Assembly: GCF_048820895.1 (NCBI RefSeq)
Contig: NZ_JBMERQ010000008.1
Coordinates: 62,001-126,000 of the forward strand
DNA length: 64,000 nt
Direction: 5' to 3'
From: Cribrihabitans_A neustonicus
GTDB lineage: Bacteria; Pseudomonadota; Alphaproteobacteria; Rhodobacterales; Rhodobacteraceae
How positions within the stretch are numbered: the first letter of the stretch is position 1; each line of letters opens with the position of its first letter. Under the pieces are notes generated by a model that was given only the letters and a program-made list of their open reading frames with translations, searched no databases and was not told where the DNA came from. Position numbers and translations under genes: made by a program. Positions 28,143-35,721 of the stretch are shown here, piece after piece.

Positions 28143-28199
28143 TATAACGTTCCGGGCCCTCCCTGAGGGCAGGGCGCAGGGCAGGCGGAGGACACGGGC

Positions 28200-28469
28200 A
28201 TGAACAGGCATTTTCCGGCTCTGGCGGCAGCGGCGCTGCTTGCGGGGTGTATTACGGCGGGTGACAGCGACCGGCTCGGCGCCCAGATCGCCGCCTCTGA
28301 CGCGCGGCTGCCGGGTTGCATTGCTGAGGCCGGGATTACAGGGAGCTACCGGGTGCAGACCCAAGTGCTGGGCCATGGGGCAGGGGCCACGGTGCTGCGC
28401 CGGGTGGAGCCGGGCGCGGGCGTGAGCGAGGCGCAGGCCGCGCAGGCAACCTCCTGCCTCAACGCCTGA
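28200..28469 (+). CDS. Small putative lipoprotein
   Basis: An 89-residue protein with a lipoprotein signal: basic start (MNRHF), hydrophobic AALAAAALL and lipobox LAGC with the acylated Cys at residue 17. The mature part is about 70 residues and includes two further cysteines. A GGCGGAGGA-like ribosome binding site precedes the ATG. No family is recognised. It stands alone between the sdh terminator and the ZIP transporter. Confidence 0.65.
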   Translation: MNRHFPALAAAALLAGCITAGDSDRLGAQIAASDARLPGCIAEAGITGSYRVQTQVLGHGAGATVLRRVEPGAGVSEAQAAQATSCLNA

Positions 28470-28538
28470 ACCGCGGCGGCGTTTGGCGGCGTCTTCGGCG
28501 CAGTTGTGAAGCCTGCCGCGCGGGCCTAGGCTCTCGCC

Positions 28539-29249
28539 ATGCAACCCGTTCTCTATGCCGTTCTCCTGTCGGCCGCCGCCGGCCTGTCGATGCCCCTGGG
28601 CGGGCTGCTCGCCGTCTATGAGCACATCCGCAACCCGGTGGTGCGCGACGCGGTGCTGCATGCGGTGACCGCCTTTGGCGGCGGCGCGCTGGCGGCTGCG
28701 GTGGCGCTGGTGCTGGTGCCCGAGGCGGCGGAGGCGCTTTCGCCGCTCGCGGCCGTGGCGCTGTTCCTCGCGGGCGGGGCGGCCTTCTACCTGGTCGATG
28801 GGGCCCTGGAGCGGCGCGGCGGCAGCTGGGCGCTTTTGCTTGCAATGATGCTCGACTTCCTGCCCGAGGCGATGGCGCTGGGGGCGATGCTGGTGGATCA
28901 GGCCGCCACTGCCTATGTGCTGGCCGCGATGATCTTCCTGCAGAACGTGCCGGAAGGTTTTGCCGCCTTCCGTGAGCTCTGCCGCAAGGACAGCCCGGCC
29001 TGGCCGGTGCTGGCAGGTTTCACCGGCCTTGCCGCGCTCGGACCGCTTTGCGCGGTGGCGGGCACCCTGTGGCTTGCGGATGCGCCGGAGGCACTTGGGG
29101 CAGTGATGATATTTGCCGCGGGCGGGATACTCTACCTGCTGTTCCAGGACATCGCGCCCAAGGCGCGGGGCGGGGGCAGCAGCGCCCCGGCCCTGGGGGC
29201 GGTCGCGGGATTCGCGCTGGGGCTGGCGGGGCATTTGCTGGCTGGTTAG
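28539..29249 (+). CDS. ZIP family divalent metal transporter
   Basis: A 236-residue protein with about seven to eight hydrophobic helices. Two metal-site motifs are seen: LDFLPEAMALGA in one helix and IFLQNVPEGFAAF in the next, corresponding to the HxxPEG motifs of ZIP helices IV and V. Both helices have lost the histidine that is usual there (Asp and Gln instead). It would import zinc or a related metal across the inner membrane. Loss of the histidines makes the metal uncertain. No ribosome binding site is strong before the ATG. Confidence 0.8.
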   Translation: MQPVLYAVLLSAAAGLSMPLGGLLAVYEHIRNPVVRDAVLHAVTAFGGGALAAAVALVLVPEAAEALSPLAAVALFLAGGAAFYLVDGALERRGGSWALLLAMMLDFLPEAMALGAMLVDQAATAYVLAAMIFLQNVPEGFAAFRELCRKDSPAWPVLAGFTGLAALGPLCAVAGTLWLADAPEALGAVMIFAAGGILYLLFQDIAPKARGGGSSAPALGAVAGFALGLAGHLLAG

Positions 29250-29379
29250 GGATACTGGCTGCCCACACGTCGGTTTCGCAATGGCCACGGCGCCATTGCG
29301 GACATGCCTGCTGCGCCGCGCGGCAGCAGGCCCTGCCTGGGTGGCGGGAGGAAACCGGGAAAGACCGGAGGCAACCTAG

Positions 29380-29550
29380 ACGACGCTGAGCCAACATCCC
29401 GCGGTTCCCGCAACCGAAGAGACCCGCAGCGCCGCAGCCCGCACCGCTGCGGAGGCGCTGGACCAGGCCTTTGCCTTCTATACGCCCGAAGCCGCGCCGG
29501 AAGCGCCCGCTGCGGCACCTGCGGCGGAAGAATGCCGGCCCGCGGCCTGA
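29380..29550 (+). CDS. Possible small acidic protein with a non-canonical ACG start
   Basis: A 56-codon frame reads TTLSQHPAVPATEETRSAAA and continues with AEALDQAFAFYTP, then an Ala/Pro/Glu-rich tail ending at TGA 29548. It is bounded upstream by an in-frame TAG immediately before the first codon. GGAGGC ends about seven bases before the ACG at 29380, exactly where an ATG would be expected, so the start looks mutated from ATG to ACG. Composition is protein-like. It is either translated from a near-cognate codon or is a recently silenced gene. Confidence 0.4.
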   Translation, partial: TTLSQHPAVPATEETRSAAARTAAEALDQAFAFYTPEAAPEAPAAAPAAEECRPAA

Positions 29551-29617
29551 GACTTGCTGCTTCCCCGCCACCGGCGGCCCCGTTGCGGTGTCGCGGCGCC
29601 GCGCCTAGATAGGGGCC

Positions 29618-29806
29618 ATGCCGGTGCTTCTTCTCCTCCTTCTGGCCGGGGTGCTCGCTTATTTCTTCTGGCGCCGCCGCACCACCAGCCTTACCCGCGA
29701 CTGCCGCTGGCGGCAGGAGCGCGCCCAAGCGCGGTGGCGCTGCAGCGCATGCGGCGCGGTCGAGCCGGGGGAGGCTCCGCCCCGCGTCTGCCGCAAGCCG
29801 CAATAG
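29618..29806 (+). CDS. Small single-helix membrane protein with CxxC motif
   Basis: A 62-residue protein. An N-terminal hydrophobic helix (MPVLLLLLLAGVLAYFFW) is followed by a basic patch (RRRTTSLTRDCRW), then RWRCSACGAVEPGEAPPRVCRK. The three C-terminal cysteines and the CxxC suggest a small zinc ribbon. AGGGG lies just before the ATG. Similar proteins exist in other roseobacters as far as I recall; no function is known. Confidence 0.6.
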   Translation: MPVLLLLLLAGVLAYFFWRRRTTSLTRDCRWRQERAQARWRCSACGAVEPGEAPPRVCRKPQ

Positions 29807-29939
29807 GGCAGACCCGGCTTATCGCTCAGCTCCCGCGGCCGCAGGCGGCCCGGTGCCGCCGGGGTGGAACCTGTGACTGAAAAAGCGCTGCGGAAAAGAC
29901 TGAAAAATTGCCGCAGAAAATACTTGAAAGACTCGTTCT

Positions 29940-30077
29940 CTTGCCCGATATGGGCGCTCTAGACGCCAACGCACGCGCCTCTGTCGAAAGGGCTCACTCC
30001 CCTAAGGTTACGTAGCGACGGTAACGTCTCTGATGGAACTGAGCGGTCATATATGGCCGGGTCTTTTGGAGATGACA
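29940..30077 (+). ncRNA. Candidate speF-type leader RNA before the ornithine decarboxylase
   Basis: The 5' region of the decarboxylase gene has several short hairpins: GGCG/CGCC around 29950-29965, GTTAC/GTAAC at 30007-30025 and CGGTC/GGCCG at about 30044-30060. It also has an unusually A-rich upstream part. Alphaproteobacterial ornithine decarboxylase genes are known to carry a conserved leader (Rfam 'speF'). I infer this one from position and structure; boundaries are approximate. Confidence 0.45.
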
Positions 30078-31247
30078 ATGAACGCATTCGCCGCTGGGCA
30101 AACCGCCCTCGAGCCTGTTTCTGTTCCCCGCCACCTGCATTACATCGCCCAAGCGCATTTCGACCGCCCGACCCTGGTGATCGACAGCGAGGCCGTTGCA
30201 CGGCAGTACCGAGCGCTGGACCGCGGTTTGGGCCGCGCCCGCATCCATTACGCCGTGAAAGCCAACCCGGCCCCCGGCATCCTGGAAATGCTGGCCCGCC
30301 TCGGCTCCAATTTCGACGCTGCCAGCCGCGCCGAGATCGAGATGTGCCTGGCAGCCGGTGCCACCCCGGACCGGATTACCTTCGGCAACACCATCAAGCG
30401 CGCCTCCGACATTGCCTTTGCCCACGCGCTGGGGATTACCCATTTCTCCGCCGACGCGGTGGAGGAGCTGGACAAGCTTGCCGAACATGCGCCGGGCGCG
30501 CATGTCTGCCTGCGCGTGGTGGTCGAGGCCTCCGGCGCCGACTGGCCGCTGAGCCGCAAGTTCGGCTCCTCGCCCGAGATGGCGCTCGAGCTGATGGACG
30601 CTGCCGCCGCCCGCGGCCTCTCGGTGCACGGTCTGTCTTTCCACGTCGGCTCGCAAACCCGCGATCCGCTGATGTGGGCGCCGGTGCTGGATCAGGTCGC
30701 CGAAGTCTGGCGGCAAGGCCGCGATGCGGGCCATGACCTGCGGCTGATCAACATCGGCGGCGGCTTCCCGGCCGCCTACCGCAGCGAAGTGATGGCGGCC
30801 GAGGAATATGCCCGCGTGGTGATGGCCCAGGTCGAGGCCCGCTTCCCCGATGCGGCCGAGGTGATGGCCGAGCCGGGCCGCGGCCTGGTCGCCGAAGCCG
30901 GTGCGATTGCCGCCGAAGTGCTGCTGGTCTCGAAGAAACACGCCGACGACCTGCACCGCTGGGTGTATCTGGACATCGGCAAGTTCTCGGGCCTCGCTGA
31001 GACCATGGACGAGGCGATCCGCTACCGGATCACCACTGCCCGCGATCACGAGACCTTCGGGCCTTGCGTTCTTGCAGGCCCCTCCTGCGACAGCGCCGAT
31101 GTGCTCTATGAGAAGCAGCCCTTCCAGCTGCCGCTGGGCCTGACGGCGGGCGACCGCGTGGTGATTCACTCTTGCGGCGCCTACACCTCGACCTATTCCT
31201 CGGTCGGCTTCAACGGCTTCCCGCCGCTGGACGTAGTGGTGATCTGA
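30078..31247 (+). CDS. Ornithine/lysine decarboxylase (fold-type III, PLP)
   Basis: A 389-residue group IV decarboxylase. The PLP lysine is in YAVKANPAP (K61). HVGSQ, the glycine-rich phosphate loop INIGGGFPA, the EPGRGLVAEA block and the substrate loop with the catalytic cysteine in GPSCDSADV follow in order. It makes putrescine (or cadaverine) for polyamine synthesis in the cytoplasm. The ATG at 30078 has GGAG six bases before it; in-frame ATGs at 30033 and 30072 are less well placed. Ornithine versus lysine preference cannot be decided. A hairpin follows the stop. Confidence 0.9.
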   Translation: MNAFAAGQTALEPVSVPRHLHYIAQAHFDRPTLVIDSEAVARQYRALDRGLGRARIHYAVKANPAPGILEMLARLGSNFDAASRAEIEMCLAAGATPDRITFGNTIKRASDIAFAHALGITHFSADAVEELDKLAEHAPGAHVCLRVVVEASGADWPLSRKFGSSPEMALELMDAAAARGLSVHGLSFHVGSQTRDPLMWAPVLDQVAEVWRQGRDAGHDLRLINIGGGFPAAYRSEVMAAEEYARVVMAQVEARFPDAAEVMAEPGRGLVAEAGAIAAEVLLVSKKHADDLHRWVYLDIGKFSGLAETMDEAIRYRITTARDHETFGPCVLAGPSCDSADVLYEKQPFQLPLGLTAGDRVVIHSCGAYTSTYSSVGFNGFPPLDVVVI

Positions 31248-31283
31248 TCCGGGCAAACCGGACGTGATCCGATCTGACGGAAC

Positions 31284-31318
31284 AAGCCGCGGCAGGGGTT
31301 GCACCTCTGCCGCGGCTT
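31284..31318 (+). terminator. Hairpin after the decarboxylase gene
   Basis: A 16-bp stem with one G-T pair (AAGCCGCGGCAGGGGT / ACCTCTGCCGCGGCTT) and a 3-base loop, 36 bases after the stop. Only CGTCTT follows, so it is a GC-type terminator. Confidence 0.6.
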
Positions 31319-31355
31319 CGTCTTGATGGGGCAAACGAACAGGAAGGTCTGCCTG

Positions 31356-32210
31356 ATGCCCTCTCTCTCTGCCGCGCCCGAAGACGCCGGGGCCCGCCGC
31401 GCCGTAAAGCCGGTGATCTGCTACCCGAACGAGACTCTGCCGGTACCGGACCTCGCGCTCTACCGCCGCGCCCGGGCGGGTGCGGTAAAGACCGGCGAGC
31501 TGCTGGCCCAGCCGCGCGATGCCGCGTGTTTCGAGGTGCCCGCGGGGCATTTCTTCCGGATTTCTTCGGTCGAGGGGCCGCAGGTCGGCGATCTCAACCT
31601 GTGGAACCGCCATGACTTGTCCGAGCGGTTCTACTCCGGCAAGACCCGGGCGCTGCACGGCACCCATGTCACCACGGGCGAGCGGCTGTGGAGCAGCCTG
31701 CCGCAGCTGCGCCCGATGGCGACCATCATCGAAGATACGCTCGACTGGTACGGCATCGATCCTTACGGCGGCGCGGTGCATGACGTGATCGGCACCCGTT
31801 GCGATCCCTATACCGGCAACCTCCTGAAGGGCAGCCAGTACCACCATTGCTGCCATTCCAACCTGACCCGGGCGCTGGCCGATCACCTCGGCCTGCCGCT
31901 CCTGGAGGCGGAGCCGCATGTGCATGACGTGCTGAACGTCTTCATGTGCACGGGGTTCACCCGCGATACCGGCCAGTATTTCATGAAGGCAAGCCCGGTG
32001 CGGCCAGGCGATTACCTGGAGTTTTTTGCAGAAATCGACCTTTTGGGAGCACTCAGCGCTTGCCCGGGCGGGGATTGCTCGGCCGAGCATACCTCGGATG
32101 CGGCCGCCTGCCATCCGCTGCTGATCGAGATATTTGCCCCGGTGGAGGGTGCGCTGGAGGGCTGGCAGAGCCCGGCGCCGAACGGCTACGACCGCAGCCA
32201 CGGACGCTGA
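31356..32210 (+). CDS. DUF1989 (urea carboxylase-associated) family protein
   Basis: A 284-residue protein with family blocks VPAGHFFRISSVEGPQVGDL, WNRHDLSERFYSGKTR, IGTRCDPYT and QYHHCCHSNLTRAL. The block PHVHDVLNVFMCTGFTRDTGQYFM is also present. These proteins are associated with urea carboxylase in some bacteria, and here the neighbour is a polyamine gene. The cysteine/histidine clusters suggest metal binding. The ATG at 31356 follows AGGAAGG by eight bases. The catalytic reaction is not known to me. Confidence 0.82.
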   Translation: MPSLSAAPEDAGARRAVKPVICYPNETLPVPDLALYRRARAGAVKTGELLAQPRDAACFEVPAGHFFRISSVEGPQVGDLNLWNRHDLSERFYSGKTRALHGTHVTTGERLWSSLPQLRPMATIIEDTLDWYGIDPYGGAVHDVIGTRCDPYTGNLLKGSQYHHCCHSNLTRALADHLGLPLLEAEPHVHDVLNVFMCTGFTRDTGQYFMKASPVRPGDYLEFFAEIDLLGALSACPGGDCSAEHTSDAAACHPLLIEIFAPVEGALEGWQSPAPNGYDRSHGR

Positions 32211-32256
32211 ACACGCTTCCGGGAACAGAGGCAGGGGAGGGCTCCCGCGCCCCGGT

Positions 32257-32338
32257 GCCGCATTGCAAATGCGGCGGCCGGGCCTTGGGCCGGGCAGCGC
32301 GCCTGCGGCGTGCTGCGGTAATGCAAATTGCGGCGGCC
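32257..32338. repeat. Two imperfect direct repeats between convergent genes
   Basis: Two units ending in a shared TGCAAAT(T)GCGGCGGCC lie at 32257-32279 and 32312-32338, each able to form a small hairpin (GCCGCA / TGCGGC in the first). They sit between the DUF1989 gene and the deoD terminator. No gene fits here. Confidence 0.4.
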
Positions 32339-32341
32339 AGC

Positions 32342-32369
32342 AAAAAAAAGGCAGCGGAGACCCGCTGCC
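32342..32369 (-). terminator. Rho-independent terminator of deoD
   Basis: On the minus strand an 8-bp stem (GGCAGCGG / CCGCTGCC, 32350-32357 with 32362-32369) is followed by eight T residues. It lies about 25 bases after the deoD stop. Confidence 0.85.
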
Positions 32370-32395
32370 TATTCCTGTCTTAACAGCTCCGCCGC

Positions 32396-33100
32396 TCAGG
32401 CGAAGGCTGCTTCCAGTGCTATTTCCACCATGTCGCCGAAGCTGCGCTCGCGCTCGCCGGAGTCCAGCGCCTCGCCGGTGCCCAGGTGGTCGGAAACCGT
32501 CAGCACAGCCAGGGCCCGGCAGCCGTGGCGCGCCGCAAGCGTGTAAAGCTCGGCAGCCTCCATCTCCACGCCGAGGATGCCATGGCGCACCATCTGCTCG
32601 TTCAGGTCGGGGCGCTCGTCGTAAAACGTGTCCGAGGAGTAGATGCCCCCCACGTGAGTGGTGACGCTGCGCTTCGCCGCAGCCGCATGCGCCGCCTGCA
32701 GGAGGCCCCAGTCGGCGCAAGGCGCAAAGTCGAACTCCTTGAAGATGGTGCGGGAGGGGCTGCCCGCGGAGCTCGCCGTCATTGCCAGGATCACGTCGCG
32801 GAGCGCAACCTTCTCCTGCATGCCGCCGCAGGAGCCGATGCGGATCAGCGTTCTGGCGCCGTAGTTTCGGATCAGCTCGTTTGCGTAGATCGACAGCGAG
32901 GGCATGCCCATGCCGCTGCCCTGGATGGTGACGCGGTGGCCGTTCCAAGTGCCGGTATAGCCAAGCATGCCGCGCACCTCATTGACGAGGGTTGCGCCCT
33001 TGAGAAAGGTTTCTGCCGCCCATTTCGCCCGGTAGGGGTCACCGGGCATCAAAACGGTTTCCGCAATTTCACCTTTTGCGGCACCAATGTGGATGGTCAT
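32396..33100 (-). CDS. deoD: Purine nucleoside phosphorylase DeoD-type
   Basis: A 234-residue trimer-of-dimers enzyme that splits purine (deoxy)nucleosides with phosphate. Phosphate-binding GDPYRAK and RIGSCGGM, the nucleoside-binding EMEAAELY and the catalytic Asp in TVSDH are all present. AGGTG lies five bases before the ATG. It follows the H-NS-like gene by 19 bases on the same strand. A purine/nucleoside ABC importer is encoded at 44.9-49.7 kb, so salvage is represented twice in this window. Confidence 0.95.
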   Translation of the reverse strand: MTIHIGAAKGEIAETVLMPGDPYRAKWAAETFLKGATLVNEVRGMLGYTGTWNGHRVTIQGSGMGMPSLSIYANELIRNYGARTLIRIGSCGGMQEKVALRDVILAMTASSAGSPSRTIFKEFDFAPCADWGLLQAAHAAAAKRSVTTHVGGIYSSDTFYDERPDLNEQMVRHGILGVEMEAAELYTLAARHGCRALAVLTVSDHLGTGEALDSGERERSFGDMVEIALEAAFA

Positions 33101-33119
33101 GAATTCACCTGTTCCTGGT

Positions 33120-33437
33120 TCAGATTTCCAATTCGGAAATATCCATGCCCGCGGTCAGCGCTTCGTGCACCCAATGCGGTTTCCGGCCGCGGCCGGTCCA
33201 GGTTTCGCTCGGGTTTGCGGGGTTGCGGTATTTCGGGGCGGCCTTGGTCTTTTTTGAACTCTGGCGCGCGGCAGAGGAAATTTCATCCAGCGAGAAACCA
33301 TATTTTGCGGCGGCTTCCTCGGCCGCTTTCAGGGCTTCCTGACGTTCCCGCAACTCTGCCTCCCGCAGGGCGTTTTCGACATCACCCTGCAGCTTGAGCA
33401 ATTCTTTACGGGACATCGACGAAAGGTCTTGGGTCAC
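33120..33437 (-). CDS. H-NS-like histone family DNA-binding protein
   Basis: A 105-residue nucleoid-associated protein. The N-terminal half is a coiled coil (about residues 8-50, SRKELLKLQGDVENALREA), and the C-terminal half has the DNA-binding core YRNPANPSETWTGRGRKPHWV. It would silence A/T-rich DNA. The GTG at 33437 is preferred because AAGGAG lies six bases before it; an internal ATG at 33416 would remove seven residues. It lies upstream of deoD in what is probably one transcript. Confidence 0.88.
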   Translation of the reverse strand: MTQDLSSMSRKELLKLQGDVENALREAELRERQEALKAAEEAAAKYGFSLDEISSAARQSSKKTKAAPKYRNPANPSETWTGRGRKPHWVHEALTAGMDISELEI

Positions 33438-33555
33438 GTGGCACTCCTTTGCAAATGGCACACCACTTGATTTGGTGTGTCATTCTTTATGACCCAAATA
33501 CCAGACGCGGTTCAGCATCTTTTTTTGCTTCTCGCGAAAAATTGCGCAGGCAAAG

Positions 33556-35523
33556 TCAATTTGCTGCAATTTGAGGCGGCTTTGCCAGCTCTACGATGTC
33601 ACCAATAATTGAATTGAGCTCGAAATCCTTGGGCGTATAGACACGCGCCACGCCGTAGGATTTCAATTTCCGGGCGTCTTCGTCGGGAATGATTCCGCCC
33701 ACGACTACCGGCACGTGGCCAAGGCCTGCCGCTTTCATGCGCTGCATCATCTCCTCCACCAGCGGCAGGTGGCTGCCCGACAGGATCGACAGGCCAACCA
33801 CATGGGCATCGTCCTTCTGCGCCGCCGCGACCAGTTCCGCTGGCGTCATGCGGATGCCGTCGTAGGTGATGTCCATGCCGCAGTCGCGGGCCCGGAATGC
33901 AATCTGCTCGGCACCGTTGGAATGGCCGTCGAGCCCAGGCTTGCCGACCACGAACTTGATGCGGCGGCCGAGCGTGCGGCTCACCGCGTCCACGGCGGCG
34001 CGCAGGTCGTCCAGCCCCTCGGTTTGGTTGGAGACCGAAGCGGAAACCCCGGTGGGCCCGCGGTAGGTACCGTGGACGCGGCGCATCTCCTCGGCCCATT
34101 CGCCGGTGGTGACGCCGGCCTTGGCGGCCGCGATGGAGGGCGCCATGATGTTTGCGCCGCGCGCGGCGGCCTCCCGCAGGCCTGCCAGCGCCGATTGCAC
34201 CGCGTCCGCGTCGCGGCTGCCGCGCCACTCGTTCAGCCGGGCGATCTGCTCCTGCTCCACCGCCGGATCGACCACCATGATGCCGCCGTCCTCGCTCTGC
34301 AGCGGCGAGGGCTCTCCCTCGGTCCACTTGTTGACGCCGACGACCACGGTTTCATTCCGCTCGATCCGGTTCAGCCGCTCGGCGTTGGAATCGACCAGCC
34401 GGCCCTTCATGTACTCGATGGAGGCCACCGCACCACCCATCGACGCGAGATTGGCGAGTTCGGCGCGGGCGCCTTCCTTCAGCTCCTCCACTTTGGCGTC
34501 CACGACCGGGTTTCCGTCGAACAAGTCGCCGTATTCCAGCAGGTCGGTCTCGTAGGCCAGGATCTGCTGCATTCGCATCGACCACTGCTGGTCCCAGGGG
34601 CGGGGCAGGCCGAGGGCCTCGTTCCAGGCGGGGAGCTGTACAGCCCGGGCGCGGGCCTTCTTCGACAGTGTCACCGCCAGCATCTCGATCAGGATGCGGT
34701 AGACGTTGTTTTCCGGCTGCTGCTCGGTCAGACCCAGCGAGTTCACCTGCACGCCGTAGCGGAAGCGGCGGAACTTCGGGTCCTCCACGCCATAGCGGTC
34801 GCGGCAGATCTCGTCCCAGAGGTCGACGAAGGCGCGCATCTTGCACATTTCGGTGACAAACCGGATGCCCGCGTTCACGAAGAAGGAGATGCGGCCGACC
34901 ATCGCCGGGAAATCCTCCGCCGGGACCCGCGGCTTCAGCTCATCGAGCACCGCCTGCGCGGTGGCAAGCGCAAAGGCCAGCTCCTGCTCCGGCGTCGCGC
35001 CCGCCTCCTGCAGATGGTAGGAGCAGACGTTCATCGGATTCCACTTAGGCACATTGGTGTAGCAGTACTCCGCCACATCCGCGATCATCTTGAGGCTGGG
35101 CTTGGGCGGGCAGATATAGGTGCCGCGCGAGAGATATTCCTTGATCAGATCGTTCTGCACGGTCCCCTGGAGCTTGGCGACATCCGCCCCCTGTTCCTCT
35201 GCCACCGCAATATAAAGTGCCAGCAGCCAGGGCGCGGTCGCGTTGATCGTCATTGAGGTATTCATCTGCTCCAGCGGAATCTGGTCGAACAGGGCGCGCA
35301 TGTCGCCCAGGTGGCCGATTGGCACACCGACCTTGCCGACCTCGCCGCGCGCCAGCTCGTGGTCGCTGTCATAGCCGGTCTGGGTGGGCAGATCGAAGGC
35401 GACGCTAAGCCCGGTCTGCCCCTTCGCCAGGTTAGACCGGTAGAGCGCGTTCGAGGCCTTGGCGGTGGAATGGCCGGCATAGGTGCGGATCAGCCAGGGG
35501 CGGTCTTTTTGCGTCTGCGGCAT
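33556..35523 (-). CDS. ecm: Ethylmalonyl-CoA mutase
   Basis: A 655-residue B12-dependent mutase converting (2R)-ethylmalonyl-CoA to methylsuccinyl-CoA. The substrate barrel has RTYAGHSTAKASNALY and SVAFDLPTQTGYDSD near the N-terminus and the TMTINATAPWLLALY block (seen as SMTINATAPWLLALY). The C-terminal cobalamin domain has KPGLDGHSNGAEQ with the base-off DxHxxG histidine and GLSILSGSHLPL. The N-terminal signature and location two genes from ccr favour Ecm over methylmalonyl-CoA mutase. It is divergent from the acyltransferase-ccr genes. Confidence 0.92.
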   Translation of the reverse strand: MPQTQKDRPWLIRTYAGHSTAKASNALYRSNLAKGQTGLSVAFDLPTQTGYDSDHELARGEVGKVGVPIGHLGDMRALFDQIPLEQMNTSMTINATAPWLLALYIAVAEEQGADVAKLQGTVQNDLIKEYLSRGTYICPPKPSLKMIADVAEYCYTNVPKWNPMNVCSYHLQEAGATPEQELAFALATAQAVLDELKPRVPAEDFPAMVGRISFFVNAGIRFVTEMCKMRAFVDLWDEICRDRYGVEDPKFRRFRYGVQVNSLGLTEQQPENNVYRILIEMLAVTLSKKARARAVQLPAWNEALGLPRPWDQQWSMRMQQILAYETDLLEYGDLFDGNPVVDAKVEELKEGARAELANLASMGGAVASIEYMKGRLVDSNAERLNRIERNETVVVGVNKWTEGEPSPLQSEDGGIMVVDPAVEQEQIARLNEWRGSRDADAVQSALAGLREAAARGANIMAPSIAAAKAGVTTGEWAEEMRRVHGTYRGPTGVSASVSNQTEGLDDLRAAVDAVSRTLGRRIKFVVGKPGLDGHSNGAEQIAFRARDCGMDITYDGIRMTPAELVAAAQKDDAHVVGLSILSGSHLPLVEEMMQRMKAAGLGHVPVVVGGIIPDEDARKLKSYGVARVYTPKDFELNSIIGDIVELAKPPQIAAN

Positions 35524-35650
35524 TGCGGGCCTCGCGATTCATGGTGTTGGTAATTTTATTTCGTCACGGTGATGTAAACCGTAATGATCGACCCTTGTCA
35601 ATTCGCTGCGTTGCGGCAAAGGCCGCATGGCCCGAGCAGCAAGGGCGGGG

Positions 35651-35684
35651 CGGTGGCTGGGCAAATTCGGTGGCTGGGCAAATT
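35651..35684. repeat. Exact 17-bp tandem duplication in the ecm/acyltransferase spacer
   Basis: CGGTGGCTGGGCAAATT occurs twice in direct succession (35651-35667 and 35668-35684). A degenerate CCTGGGCAAC follows at 35703. It lies in the 5' leader region of the acyltransferase gene and could be an operator array or a replication-slippage product. Confidence 0.6.
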
Positions 35685-35721
35685 CCTTGTCAACGTCCGG
35701 CACCTGGGCAACTGTCCGGAT

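Noticed and set aside
19222..35617. Shared 13-mer GCTGCGTTGCGGC upstream of mcl2 (19222) and in the ecm/acyltransferase spacer (35605)
   Set aside because: In 64 kb of GC-rich DNA such 13-mer matches are expected many times by chance, the flanks do not agree, and no copy was seen upstream of ccr or mch.
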